From: Segatella copri
GTDB lineage: Bacteria > Bacteroidota > Bacteroidia > Bacteroidales > Bacteroidaceae
Direction: 5' to 3'
Assembly: GCF_019249795.2 (NCBI RefSeq)
Contig: NZ_CP156892.1
Location: forward strand, 124,001-188,000
Length of the DNA: 64,000 bases
Shown here piece after piece: positions 43,643 to 52,621 of this stretch (position 1 is the first letter of the stretch; the number at the start of each line of letters is the position of its first letter). The position numbers and the translations under genes were made by a program. The notes beneath the pieces were generated by a model. It saw only the letters and a program-made list of their open reading frames with translations, made no database searches and had not been told where the DNA came from.

Positions 43643-45892
43643 TTAGAGTCTCTCGTGAGCCTGACGAGCGATTACGTCGAGCTGCTGCTCACGTGTCAAG
43701 TCGATGAACTTAACAGCGTAACCACTCACACGGATAGTAAAGTTCTGGTACTCTTCCTTCTCTGGATGCTCCATCGCATCCTTGAGCTTGTCGATACCGA
43801 ATACGTTCACGTTCAGGTGGTGAGAACCCTGGTTGAAGTAACCATCCAATACACCTACCAATGTCTGGGCACGCTCCTCATCGTTGTGACCGAGAGCACC
43901 AGGGCTGATGGTCTGAGTATTAGAGATACCATCAAGAGCATACTCGTATGGCAACTTAGCTACTGAGTTCAATGAAGCCAAAAGACCGTTCTTCTCTGCA
44001 CCGTAAGATGGGTTAGCACCTGGAGCCAATGGAGCACCGGCTGGACGACCATCAGGCATGTTGCTGGTGTACTTACCGTATACTACATTTGATGTGATAG
44101 TCAGGATAGATGTAGTAGGCTCAGAATTGCGGTATGTATGATGCTTCTTGATCATGTTCATGAAGGTCTTGAGCAACCATACTGCAATCTCATCAGCACG
44201 CTCATCATCGTTACCGTAACGTGGGAAGTCGCCCTCGGTCTTGAAGCTGAGAGGGAAACCGGTCTCATCACGAATGATGTTTACCTTGGCATACTTGATA
44301 GCTGAGATAGAGTCAACCACGTGGCTGAAACCAGCGATACCTGTAGCGAAAGTACGACGAACATCTGTATCGATGAGCGCCAACTCTGCTGCCTCGTAGA
44401 AGTACTTATCGTGCATGTAGTGGATGAGGTTCAATGTCTTCACATAAACGCCAGCCAACCAGTCCATCATATCCATGAAACGTGGCATGAACTCCTCGTA
44501 TGTCAATACATCACCCTCAACGGCGCGATACTTAGGACCACACTGCTCGCGTGTCTTTGAATCAACACCGCCAGATACAGCGTAGGTCAAGCACTTAGCC
44601 AAGTTGGCACGTGCACCGAAGAACTGCATTTCCTTACCTGTCTGAGTAGCAGATACACAGCAGCAGATGCTATAGTCGTCACCCCAAACTGGGCGCATTA
44701 CGTCATCGTTCTCATACTGGATAGAACTTGTCTTTACAGAAATCAAAGAAGCGTAGTGCTTGAATGCCTTTGGCAAGCGAGAGCTATAGAGTACTGTCAA
44801 GTTTGGCTCTGGTGAAGGACCCATGTTCTCCAATGTGTGGAGGAAACGGAAGTCGTTCTTGGTAACCATTGAGCGGCCATCCTGACCCATACCAGCTACT
44901 TCGAGAGTAGCCCAAACTGGGTCGCCGGTGAAGAGTTCGTTGTAAGAAGGGATACGGGCGAACTTAACCATACGGAACTTCATGACCAAGTGGTCGATGA
45001 GCTCCTGAGCCTCATCCTCGGTAAGAGTACCCTCGTTCAAGTCGCGCTGGATATAGATGTCGAGGAATGTAGAGATACGGCCTACAGACATCGCAGCACC
45101 ATTCTGAGTCTTCACAGCTCCGAGGTAACCGAAGTACAACCACTGAACAGCCTCGCGAGCGTTCTTGGCAGGCTGAGAGATGTCGTAACCATACAACTGA
45201 GCCATCTCCTTCAAGCCCTTGAGAGCCTTGATCTGCATAGAAACCTCTTCACGAAGACGGATAACGTCGTCAATCATCTCACGGTCGCCCATGTTAGCGA
45301 GGTCGTTCTTCTTCTCCTCGATGAGAAAGTCGATACCATAAAGAGCCACACGACGGTAGTCACCCACGATACGGCCGCGACCGTATGTATCAGGAAGACC
45401 GGTAAGAATGTGGTTATGGCGAACGAGTTTCATCTCTGGAGTATAAGCATCGAATACGCCATCATTATGAGTTTTGCAATACTTGTGGAAGATTTCGTGG
45501 AGCTTCTCTGATGGCTGATAGCCATATGTTGTACAAGCCTGCTCCGCCATCTTGATACCACCGTAAGGCATGAAGGCACGCTTCAAAGGCTTATCAGTCT
45601 GAAGACCTACCACTTTCTCCAAATCCTTTGTACCTTCACCGATATAAGCAGCACCATAAGCTGTCAATCCTGAAACGATTTCTGTTTCCATATCAAGCAC
45701 ACCACCCTTGGCGCGCTCCTCCTTCTGGAGTTCCTTCAACATACCCCAAAGGGTGTTAGTTGCCTGAGTTGGTTCTGCAAGGAACGACTCATCGCCGTCA
45801 TAACAAGTGTAGTTGTTCTGAATGAAATCACGAAGATTCACTTCACTCTGCCACATGTTTCCTTTGAAACCTCTCCATTCTGTTTTCATCAT
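43643..45892 (-). CDS. pflB: formate C-acetyltransferase (pyruvate formate-lyase)
   Basis: 749 residues, normal length. The active-site Cys-Cys pair lies in [13 protein letters not shown] (about 400), and the glycyl-radical site is RVSGYAVKF near the C-terminus. It converts pyruvate and CoA to acetyl-CoA and formate without oxygen. The formate can feed the formate-THF ligase at 47148. The 5' leader contains a 39-codon frame and a terminator-like hairpin (45991-46020). Confidence 0.97.
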   Translation of the reverse strand: MMKTEWRGFKGNMWQSEVNLRDFIQNNYTCYDGDESFLAEPTQATNTLWGMLKELQKEERAKGGVLDMETEIVSGLTAYGAAYIGEGTKDLEKVVGLQTDKPLKRAFMPYGGIKMAEQACTTYGYQPSEKLHEIFHKYCKTHNDGVFDAYTPEMKLVRHNHILTGLPDTYGRGRIVGDYRRVALYGIDFLIEEKKNDLANMGDREMIDDVIRLREEVSMQIKALKGLKEMAQLYGYDISQPAKNAREAVQWLYFGYLGAVKTQNGAAMSVGRISTFLDIYIQRDLNEGTLTEDEAQELIDHLVMKFRMVKFARIPSYNELFTGDPVWATLEVAGMGQDGRSMVTKNDFRFLHTLENMGPSPEPNLTVLYSSRLPKAFKHYASLISVKTSSIQYENDDVMRPVWGDDYSICCCVSATQTGKEMQFFGARANLAKCLTYAVSGGVDSKTREQCGPKYRAVEGDVLTYEEFMPRFMDMMDWLAGVYVKTLNLIHYMHDKYFYEAAELALIDTDVRRTFATGIAGFSHVVDSISAIKYAKVNIIRDETGFPLSFKTEGDFPRYGNDDERADEIAVWLLKTFMNMIKKHHTYRNSEPTTSILTITSNVVYGKYTSNMPDGRPAGAPLAPGANPSYGAEKNGLLASLNSVAKLPYEYALDGISNTQTISPGALGHNDEERAQTLVGVLDGYFNQGSHHLNVNVFGIDKLKDAMEHPEKEEYQNFTIRVSGYAVKFIDLTREQQLDVIARQAHERL

Positions 45893-45990
45893 TTTGATAC
45901 CTTTTTTTTATAAAGTTAATAATTATATATTTTGCACACACTATCTATTTTGAGTTGGTTTTACACCTATTTATATATAGTAAAATTAAA

Positions 45991-46020
45991 AAGCCCGAAC
46001 ACGTTTGTGCCCGGGTTTTT
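45991..46020. terminator. hairpin in the pflB upstream region
   Basis: gcccgaacac / gtgcccggg with two central mismatches and T-runs on both strands, directly after the 39-codon minus-strand frame. Confidence 0.6.
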
Positions 46021-46138
46021 AAGCACCTTTATTTGAAGGTGCGTATATCATGATGTTATCGTTCTTTCCAACAGCATCTGTTTTTCCTATATATCCTAAG
46101 TTAATTCCCACTTTTAATTTCATGTCTTTTAAATTCAT
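46019..46138 (-). CDS. 39-residue small protein or leader ORF upstream of pflB
   Basis: From ATG 46138 the minus strand encodes MNLKDMKLKVGINLGYIGKT and 19 more residues, ending SNKGA, stop at 46019-46021. A good promoter (TAACTTTG, 46178-46185) lies 40 nt upstream and a terminator-like hairpin begins right at the stop. I know no family. It is either a small independent gene or part of an attenuated pflB leader. Confidence 0.45.
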   Translation of the reverse strand: MNLKDMKLKVGINLGYIGKTDAVGKNDNIMIYAPSNKGA

Positions 46139-46177
46139 TATTTGTAATTGTCTTGCAACAGTTTTGCTATGCAGGTG

Positions 46178-46185
46178 CAAAGTTA
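46178..46185 (-). promoter_or_regulatory. -7 promoter box upstream of the small ORF / pflB
   Basis: TAACTTTG on the minus strand. It is the only good promoter match found upstream of pflB. Confidence 0.6.
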
Positions 46186-46265
46186 CGACAATAAAATGAG
46201 AAAAGAGAAGAAAACCGAAACTTTCTTCTCTTATCTATGAAAAATCATCATTTATGAGTATCATT

Positions 46266-46955
46266 CTACTGATTCTCAAAAAAGTGATTGAGATTTTCGA
46301 TGAATAATCCGAAACACTTGTCATGAATCTGACGTGTCATGGTAACAGGGTTCTCCGCATTCAGGATGGTACCGCTCATTGCCACACCGATGCCCAATTC
46401 TGCAAGCGGATCTATATCGTCTGGAGTCAAACCTCCGATAGCTACCATAGGCAGAGAGATTTTATTCTCCCTCATCTGCTCAATAATCTGGCGATAACCT
46501 TCTATACCCAACACCGGAGAGAGTTTCTCCTTGGTAGTAGTATAGCGGAACGGACCACAACCGATATAGTCAGCCCCCTGTTCATGCAAACGACGAATAT
46601 CATCAAAAGTATTGGCTGTGCCTCCGATAATGAATTCATCACCCAGGAACTTACGGGCCTCATCAACCGGCATATCATTCTTCCCAAGATGTACACCATC
46701 TATCTGTAACTTCTTCACCAGTTCTACACGGTCGTCGAGGATAAAAGTTGCACCGGCACCCTCGCAAGCCAACTTTAACTTATGGGCTATAGGCTCAACC
46801 TCTTCATCGGTAGCACCTTTCATGCGAAGCTGAATCCAATCACATCCTCCGATAAGTGCTAGATAGGCTCCTTCGAGATAAGAGAAGCGTTCGTTCTGAT
46901 GCGTGATAAACTGAAAGCTCGTCTGAAAATGAGCTAATGCTAAAGACTTGTTCAT
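46266..46955 (-). CDS. thiE: thiamine phosphate synthase (ThiE/TenI family)
   Basis: 229 residues from ATG 46955; the extension to 47000 would start upstream of the promoter box. A TIM-barrel thiamine-phosphate-synthase fold: WIQLRMKGA, FILDDRVELV, DGVHLGKNDMPV, then GPFRYTTTKEKLSP (pyrophosphate loop) and VAIGGLTPDDI. It joins thiazole phosphate and HMP pyrophosphate. As it stands alone without thi neighbours, a TenI-like role is possible. The leader is too short for a TPP riboswitch. Confidence 0.85.
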   Translation of the reverse strand: MNKSLALAHFQTSFQFITHQNERFSYLEGAYLALIGGCDWIQLRMKGATDEEVEPIAHKLKLACEGAGATFILDDRVELVKKLQIDGVHLGKNDMPVDEARKFLGDEFIIGGTANTFDDIRRLHEQGADYIGCGPFRYTTTKEKLSPVLGIEGYRQIIEQMRENKISLPMVAIGGLTPDDIDPLAELGIGVAMSGTILNAENPVTMTRQIHDKCFGLFIENLNHFFENQ

Positions 46956-46982
46956 ACGTACTATAAAATATAAATTCGCTTG

Positions 46983-46990
46983 CAAAGGTA
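46983..46990 (-). promoter_or_regulatory. -7 promoter box for thiE
   Basis: TACCTTTG on the minus strand, 28 nt upstream of ATG 46955. Confidence 0.65.
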
Positions 46991-47118
46991 CTACATTCAC
47001 ACGACAAAATCCTACAATTTACCTTTTTTAAACTTCGTCATTTGAAAATGGGGAAAGTCTTCCTTTTTTTATTTTGTTTTTTTATACTTTCTTATTTTAA
47101 TATATGAATACTTTTCTG

Positions 47119-47126
47119 TACCTTTG
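47119..47126 (+). promoter_or_regulatory. -7 promoter box for fhs
   Basis: TACCTTTG, 22 nt upstream of ATG 47148. The alternative in-frame ATG at 47124 lies inside this box, which settles the start. Confidence 0.7.
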
Positions 47127-47147
47127 CACCATAAAACTATTTATTTT

Positions 47148-48812
47148 ATGTTAACAGATATTGAAATAGCTAAATCGGTAAAATTGCGCCCTATCAATGA
47201 AGTGGCAGCAGAACTTGGAATTCACGAAGACCAAGTGGAAAACTACGGCCGTTACATCGCTAAGATTACTACGGCCAGAATTGACAGAAACAAGTTTAAG
47301 AACCATCACCTCATCCTCGTTACCGCTATCAGTCCTACCAAGGCTGGTAATGGCAAGACCACCGTATCCGTGGGTCTCGCCCTGGGTATGCAGAAGATTG
47401 GCAAGAAGGCTGTAGTGGCTCTTCGCGAACCATCTCTGGGTCCTTGCTTCGGCATGAAGGGTGGTGCTGCAGGTGGCGGTTATGCCCAGGTTTTGCCTAT
47501 GGATAAGATTAATCTCCATTTCACTGGCGATTTCCATGCCATCACAGAGGCCAACAACATGATCTCTGCCCTTCTGGACAATTACCGTTTCCAGCACGAA
47601 GCAGAGGGTTTCAAACTCAAGAAGATTCTTTGGCGTCGCGTCATGGATGTGAACGATAGAGGCTTGCGCCGCATCATCACCGGTATAGGAGATAAGAACG
47701 GCATCGAGACAGAGTCTGGTTTCGATATTACGCCAGCTTCTGAGATTATGGCTATCATGTGTTTCGCAACAAGCATCGATGATCTTCGTCGCCGTATCGA
47801 TAATATTCTCCTGGGCATCACCGAGGATGACAAGCCATTTACCGTAAAGGATATGGGTGTAGGTGGCAGTATCGTAGCTCTTCTTCTCGATGCTTTGAAG
47901 CCAAATCTGGTTCAGACAACAGAGGGTACACCGGCATTTGTTCATTGCGGTCCTTTTGCCAACATTGCTCATGGCTGCAATTCCGTCATGGCTACTGCTG
48001 CTGCTCTTGAGTATGGCGACTATGCTATTACAGAGGCAGGATTCGGTGCAGATCTCGGTGCAGAGAAGTTCTATGACATCAAATGCCGCAAGACAGGTTT
48101 GCAACCAGACCTCACCGTTCTCGTTGTTACCCTCCAGGCATTGAAGATGCATGGTGGTGTAGCTCAGGAAGATATCAAGAAGCCAAATATCGCAGGTATG
48201 GAAGCCGGTTACTGGAACCTCGACAAGCACGTAAAGAACCTGCAGAGCTTTGGTCAGACTGTAGTGATTGCATTCAACAAGTTTGCAACCGATACAGATG
48301 AAGAAATTGAAGTATTGCGCAAGCATTGCGAGGAGATGGGTTGCGGTTTCGCCGTAAACAGCGCCTTTGCCGAAGGCGGAAACGGTGCCATTGAACTTGC
48401 CAACCTCGTAGTGAAGACCATTGATGAGCGTCCATCAGCCCCTCTCTATTTTGCTTACGATGATAACGATAGCGTTGAGGAGAAGATAGAAAAGGTTGCA
48501 TTCAATCTTTACGGAGCAGGCAGCGTGACATTGAGCGATTCTGCCAAGGCGATGATTGAAGAGATCAAGAAACTGGGTGCTGAAAAGTTCCCTATCTGTA
48601 TTGCCAAGACTCAGTACAGTTTCTCTACCGATGCCAAGGCATACGGTCCTACAGAAGGTTTCGAACTCCACGTTCGCGACATCACCGTAAATATGGGTGC
48701 CGAGATGATTGTAGTCATCGCTGGTCCTATCATGCGTATGCCGGGCTTACCAAAGAGCCCACAGGCTGAGCGCATTGATGTAGTAAACGGTGAGATTACT
48801 GGTCTTTCTTAA
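47148..48812 (+). CDS. fhs: formate-tetrahydrofolate ligase
   Basis: 554 residues from ATG 47148 ([10 protein letters not shown]). ATP-binding [19 protein letters not shown] (about 60) and [19 protein letters not shown] are the family signatures. It makes 10-formyl-THF from formate, ATP and THF, the entry of formate into purine and Met-tRNA formylation pathways. It sits a few genes from pflB, the formate producer. Single gene between its promoter and a strong terminator. Confidence 0.97.
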   Translation: MLTDIEIAKSVKLRPINEVAAELGIHEDQVENYGRYIAKITTARIDRNKFKNHHLILVTAISPTKAGNGKTTVSVGLALGMQKIGKKAVVALREPSLGPCFGMKGGAAGGGYAQVLPMDKINLHFTGDFHAITEANNMISALLDNYRFQHEAEGFKLKKILWRRVMDVNDRGLRRIITGIGDKNGIETESGFDITPASEIMAIMCFATSIDDLRRRIDNILLGITEDDKPFTVKDMGVGGSIVALLLDALKPNLVQTTEGTPAFVHCGPFANIAHGCNSVMATAAALEYGDYAITEAGFGADLGAEKFYDIKCRKTGLQPDLTVLVVTLQALKMHGGVAQEDIKKPNIAGMEAGYWNLDKHVKNLQSFGQTVVIAFNKFATDTDEEIEVLRKHCEEMGCGFAVNSAFAEGGNGAIELANLVVKTIDERPSAPLYFAYDDNDSVEEKIEKVAFNLYGAGSVTLSDSAKAMIEEIKKLGAEKFPICIAKTQYSFSTDAKAYGPTEGFELHVRDITVNMGAEMIVVIAGPIMRMPGLPKSPQAERIDVVNGEITGLS

Positions 48813-48837
48813 ACACTACAGATTTCACAGATTCTTA

Positions 48838-48873
48838 TAAAAAAGCCCAGGGCGTGATGTCCTGGGCTTTTTC
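48838..48873. terminator. bidirectional terminator
   Basis: aaaaagcccagg / cctgggcttttt with a 9-nt loop, between convergent fhs and queH. Confidence 0.88.
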
Positions 48874-48875
48874 AT

Positions 48876-49481
48876 TTATCTCATACTGAATTCACAACCA
48901 CAATATAACTGATTATAGAATTCATTGATTCTCAAGAGTTCACCTCGGCGATTCTGCAAACCGCCCTTCCGCCAATTCATATCCCACCATTCTACATCAG
49001 GATAAGCCTCAACGGCAAGATGACCGGCAGTATCTATCTGCCTGATATTCTTCCAGCGCGAAGATGCCAACGTGGTAGTAAGAAGGTGAAATCCATGCTC
49101 CTGCGCATACTTGGCTGCATGAGAGAGGCGGAACTGAAAGCAGACAGAACAACGGCTGCCACGCTCGGGCTCATCCTCTAAACCCTTAATAACAGAAAGC
49201 CACTCATGATGATCATACTCATCCTCTACATAAGGTACATTCTGGGCTTCCAGAAATCGTTTCAGTTCATGTTTACGAACATCATACTCCTGCTGAGGAT
49301 AGATATTACTGTTACTGAAATATACAGTAGGCTTCATACCATTACGAAGCATACATTCTACGATAGCCGCCGAACAAGGTGCACAACAGGCATGCAACAA
49401 GACAGCCTGACCTTCAACCTTGCTTCCATCCGGGAGAGTAAGTTTTACGTATTTATATTGTTCTTCTACAGAAATCTTCAT
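48876..49481 (-). CDS. queH: epoxyqueuosine reductase QueH
   Basis: 201 residues from ATG 49481 (MKISVEEQYKY); ATG 49490 is possible. Family cysteine motifs LLHACCAPCS (about 30), RCSVCF (about 133) and YCGCEF near the C-terminus bind the Fe-S cluster. It performs the last step of queuosine synthesis, reducing epoxyqueuosine in tRNA, replacing QueG. The leader of about 130 nt from the promoter at 49620 contains a terminator-like hairpin. Confidence 0.92.
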   Translation of the reverse strand: MKISVEEQYKYVKLTLPDGSKVEGQAVLLHACCAPCSAAIVECMLRNGMKPTVYFSNSNIYPQQEYDVRKHELKRFLEAQNVPYVEDEYDHHEWLSVIKGLEDEPERGSRCSVCFQFRLSHAAKYAQEHGFHLLTTTLASSRWKNIRQIDTAGHLAVEAYPDVEWWDMNWRKGGLQNRRGELLRINEFYNQLYCGCEFSMR

Positions 49482-49554
49482 TATTATCAATATTAAATAT
49501 AAAATTTAAAATGTGAACAGCTACTTCTGATGTGAAGTATTTTCGCCTTGTTTC

Positions 49555-49595
49555 AAAAAACAAATGGAGTACAATCTCACGACACCCCCCATTTG
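49555..49595 (-). promoter_or_regulatory. terminator-like hairpin in the queH leader
   Basis: On the minus strand caaatgg / ccatttg (49595-49589 with 49567-49561, 21-nt loop) followed by six T. It lies downstream of the promoter box TACCTTTG (49627-49620) and upstream of queH, so it could attenuate queH. I see no match to known preQ1 riboswitch consensus. Confidence 0.4.
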
Positions 49596-49619
49596 CCCAA
49601 ATATATGCGAAAACTAGTG

Positions 49620-49627
49620 CAAAGGTA
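49620..49627 (-). promoter_or_regulatory. -7 promoter box for queH
   Basis: TACCTTTG on the minus strand, about 140 nt upstream of queH. Confidence 0.6.
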
Positions 49628-49742
49628 CAACATTTATTCGAACCACCAAATTTTTAACACGTTTTTTTCATCACAATGGTTCAAGCGGCTAATATTTAAC
49701 TATATGTTAACACTTAAACACCAGTTTCGTTATCTTTAAGAA

Positions 49743-50876
49743 CTATAAATCACGTTTCAGCGTGATAACTGTCAGTTCAGGCCATGCGCCTAGGCGGAAA
49801 GGGAAAGAACCACCAATACCCGATGATACATAGAGCATCTGCTCACCAATCCGGTAAGCTCCGCCCCACTCTTTGAAAGCCATGCGGGCAGGCGTCCACT
49901 TACCTATTTTCAATTGTCCGGCATGCGTATGTCCCGCCAGAGTAAGTTGTATCTTCTTACCAACTACTTCTCTGCGCCAATGGTGAGGATCATGACTCAA
50001 GAGGATTTTAAACATATCTGGATTCAACCCCTTCATCGCTTTCTTCAGATTACTGCGATTGGTGAAAGGAGGCTGACCGGGATTCTCTACGCCTATTACA
50101 GCGATAGATGCCATACCATGACTCACCACATGATGTTCGTTCATCAGCTGATGCCACCCCAAACTTTCCTGATAACCATAAAGCATACGGCGGTTTCTCT
50201 TCAAAGCGCCAATAGAATGATTGTTGCCATATTCACAATAATCATGATTTCCCCAGATAGAATAGATGCCATCTGACGCATGAAGCTGCCCCAGCGTATC
50301 CAGATAAGGCTCCACTTCGCCGGCTTGGTTATTGACCAGATCGCCCGTAAAGAGAATCATATCGGGTTCTTCATTGTTGGTCGCATCCACCACCTTCTGC
50401 ACGAAATCATTGCCGGGAGGAAACGAACCGAGATGAAAGTCGGTAATCTGTACCAGACGGTAACCATCAAAATAAGGTGGCAAATCGGGCGAGGTAAAGG
50501 TAATATGTTTCAGTTCTAACCGCTTCCAACCCTCTATAAAGCCGAAGGCAAACCACCCCATTACACCCAAAGCTGGAATCAGAGCAAAAAAACAAGGAAG
50601 AAATGCATCGAACAGGATGAAGACAACCTTAGGGAATGCCGAGAAAAGTATGGTAGTAAAGAGTACACGGACTGACAACTTATGGAAGAACCCCATCTGC
50701 AACCCCACTTCGGCAAGAACAAGTAACAACGAGGGAACCCACCATAAGATGGCTAGCAGCAAAGGCCACTCACTCACCCCGATGTGCCAAAGCCAGAAGT
50801 CGGGCAGGAATGCCAGAACCGACATGACTACTATATAGAATATGGATCTTAATACCTTTTTTAATACCTTCTTCAT
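49743..50876 (-). CDS. membrane-anchored metallophosphoesterase
   Basis: 377 residues. About four N-terminal membrane helices (about 10-115) are followed by a calcineurin-like phosphoesterase domain: ITDFHLGS (metal D/H), LFTGDLVNN (GD), WGNHDYC (GNHD), LSHDPHHW and LAGHTHAGQ (GHxH). It resembles the YaeI-like group, some of which act on lipid intermediates. The substrate here is unknown. Single gene with a promoter at 50899. Confidence 0.87.
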   Translation of the reverse strand: MKKVLKKVLRSIFYIVVMSVLAFLPDFWLWHIGVSEWPLLLAILWWVPSLLLVLAEVGLQMGFFHKLSVRVLFTTILFSAFPKVVFILFDAFLPCFFALIPALGVMGWFAFGFIEGWKRLELKHITFTSPDLPPYFDGYRLVQITDFHLGSFPPGNDFVQKVVDATNNEEPDMILFTGDLVNNQAGEVEPYLDTLGQLHASDGIYSIWGNHDYCEYGNNHSIGALKRNRRMLYGYQESLGWHQLMNEHHVVSHGMASIAVIGVENPGQPPFTNRSNLKKAMKGLNPDMFKILLSHDPHHWRREVVGKKIQLTLAGHTHAGQLKIGKWTPARMAFKEWGGAYRIGEQMLYVSSGIGGSFPFRLGAWPELTVITLKRDL

Positions 50877-50898
50877 TGTTTTTCTTTATAACTGGGTA

Positions 50899-50906
50899 CA
50901 AAGGTA
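50899..50906 (-). promoter_or_regulatory. -7 promoter box for the metallophosphoesterase
   Basis: TACCTTTG on the minus strand, 22 nt upstream of the start. Confidence 0.65.
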
Positions 50907-50954
50907 CGATAATTCATAGACAATACAAAATAAATTTAAATATATTTTCAATGT

Positions 50955-50985
50955 TTTGTTATTTGAGAAGATTGCATTATCTTTG
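50955..50985 (+). promoter_or_regulatory. promoter of the serine hydrolase gene
   Basis: -33 TTTG (50955-50958), 19-nt spacer, -7 TATCTTTG (50978-50985); the start codon is 20 nt downstream. Confidence 0.8.
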
Positions 50986-51005
50986 CATAAGAAAAATTAA
51001 ATAAA

Positions 51006-52319
51006 ATGGCACGACGACTAAGAAAAAAACGCATAGCAATCATATTGCTTACCTTTACAGCAATCGTAGGATGGACTACACACAGCTGTGTATCTCGCTG
51101 TACATCAGCATCAGATAAGAACAAGGCGGCAGATTCGCTCCCTAAGGTTCACATCAACGATTCCATCTCAAATGCCCTGACAGAGGGGAAGGAATATCAT
51201 GAGATGGACTCGGTAATAGAAAGGTATCTCAAGAGATGGGAAATCAATGGAGCCCAACTCGTCATCACCCGCAACGACTCGCTACTCTATGCCCGCGGAT
51301 TCGGAATGGCGGATAAGGAGCGAGGCATCAGAATGGAGCCTAACATGCTGATGCGCTTCGCCTCTGTATCGAAACTGATTACAGCCGTAGGTATCATGAA
51401 GTTGCAGGAGATGAAGAAACTCAAGCTGAACGAGAAGGTGTTTGGCGAAAAGGGAATCCTGCGCGATACCGTTTACAACAACAGTATCAAGGACAAGCGA
51501 TATTACGACATCACCGTAGAACAGTTGCTGCGCCATCAGGCTGGTTTCAACAATTATGCCGGTGACCCGGTATCTTCCACCCGCTACATCATGATGCAGA
51601 ACCATCTCAAAACGCCACCTGATCACCCTACCCTGCTCAAGATTCTCTTGAAGCGCCACTTGGGCTATACTCCTGGCAAAGGCAAATGCTACAGCAATCT
51701 AGGCTACATGATTCTCTCCATGATTATAGAAAAGAAGAGCGGAATGAAATATGAAAACTTCATGCAGAAGTATGTGCTCCACCCAGCCGGCTGCTACGAC
51801 ATGCATATTGCGGGAACTTACTTAAAGGACCGCAGACCTAACGAGACGAAATACTACATGCATGGAGGAAGTATTCCGGTATACGAATATAACAACAGCG
51901 GCAGACTGGTAGAGAAATGCTATGGCGATACCGACCTTCCACGTCTCTCGGGTGCAGGTGCCTGGTGTGGTTCGACTGCAGAGTTGAGCCGCTTTATTGC
52001 CAGCATCGATGGTTTGCCACATGTCAAGGATATCCTCAGTAAGAAGAGTATCGAGTTTATGACGCGCGAGCAGGCTGACCACCAATACTCTATCGGCTGG
52101 AACTATACACCAAAGAGCAACAAACCATGGATTCGTACAGGTTCGCTGGCTGGCACATCAGCCATTGTCTTGAAATATCCGGATAACCAATGCTGGATTC
52201 TCATCACGAACACATCCACCTGGAAGGGACATGGTTTCTCTAACGATACAATGGCTTTCTTCGAGAAACTGAGAAAGAAATATATGGCAAACATGCCAAA
52301 GAAAGACTTGTTCTTATAA
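51006..52319 (+). CDS. class C beta-lactamase-fold serine hydrolase
   Basis: 437 residues. A basic N-terminus plus one hydrophobic segment (about 9-25) and THSC suggest export or anchoring. The beta-lactamase/transpeptidase-like domain has SxxK in FASVSKLIT (about 118) and the Tyr-containing YSNLGYMIL (about 230) as second catalytic motif. RTGSLAGTSAIV near the C-terminus occupies the place of KTG. Such proteins may be esterases, D-aminopeptidases or peptidoglycan hydrolases; a true beta-lactamase is not implied. Single gene. Confidence 0.85.
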   Translation: MARRLRKKRIAIILLTFTAIVGWTTHSCVSRCTSASDKNKAADSLPKVHINDSISNALTEGKEYHEMDSVIERYLKRWEINGAQLVITRNDSLLYARGFGMADKERGIRMEPNMLMRFASVSKLITAVGIMKLQEMKKLKLNEKVFGEKGILRDTVYNNSIKDKRYYDITVEQLLRHQAGFNNYAGDPVSSTRYIMMQNHLKTPPDHPTLLKILLKRHLGYTPGKGKCYSNLGYMILSMIIEKKSGMKYENFMQKYVLHPAGCYDMHIAGTYLKDRRPNETKYYMHGGSIPVYEYNNSGRLVEKCYGDTDLPRLSGAGAWCGSTAELSRFIASIDGLPHVKDILSKKSIEFMTREQADHQYSIGWNYTPKSNKPWIRTGSLAGTSAIVLKYPDNQCWILITNTSTWKGHGFSNDTMAFFEKLRKKYMANMPKKDLFL

Positions 52320-52325
52320 AACCAG

Positions 52326-52368
52326 AAAGAGGGTGAATCATTTACTTATGATTCACCCTCTTTTTATA
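52326..52368. terminator. terminator after the serine hydrolase
   Basis: aaagagggtgaatca / tgattcaccctcttt, a 15-bp stem followed by a T-run. Confidence 0.88.
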
Positions 52369-52430
52369 TTAATGATATTAATGATATGTTGTCTGAAAAG
52401 ATAATATATGTTGTTAGAAAATATAACATA

Positions 52431-52560
52431 AGTTTTTGAGATAGTTAGTATCTCCGGTCGCACAACAGCTGTTGTGCGCTTGCATAACAGCTGATATGCG
52501 CATGCACAACACCTGTTGTGCATGCGTTAGTCAATTGTTATGCGCCAACTATTATCTAAA
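52431..52560. repeat. cluster of related palindromes
   Basis: Three related palindromes in tandem: cgcacaacag/ctgttgtgcg (52459-52478, perfect), gcataacag/ctgatatgc (52482-52499, one mismatch) and catgcacaaca cc tgttgtgcatg (52501-52524). A half-site gttatgcgc follows at about 52537. A hairpin gagata/tatctc precedes them, and agatagttag / aactattatct loosely encloses the group. It lies in the gap between convergent genes. Confidence 0.75.
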
Positions 52561-52621
52561 CTTTCTTCATACCCTTTTATTGTTTATACAAAATCTTTGT
52601 TAATCTCGATTCGTATATACC

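Noticed and set aside
47151..48326. 391-aa open frame antisense to fhs
   Set aside because: Antisense shadow of a conserved enzyme, no start context or family resemblance.
49548..49739. 63-aa plus-strand frame in the queH-metallophosphoesterase gap
   Set aside because: AT-rich intergenic DNA holding the queH promoter and leader; no family-like sequence.
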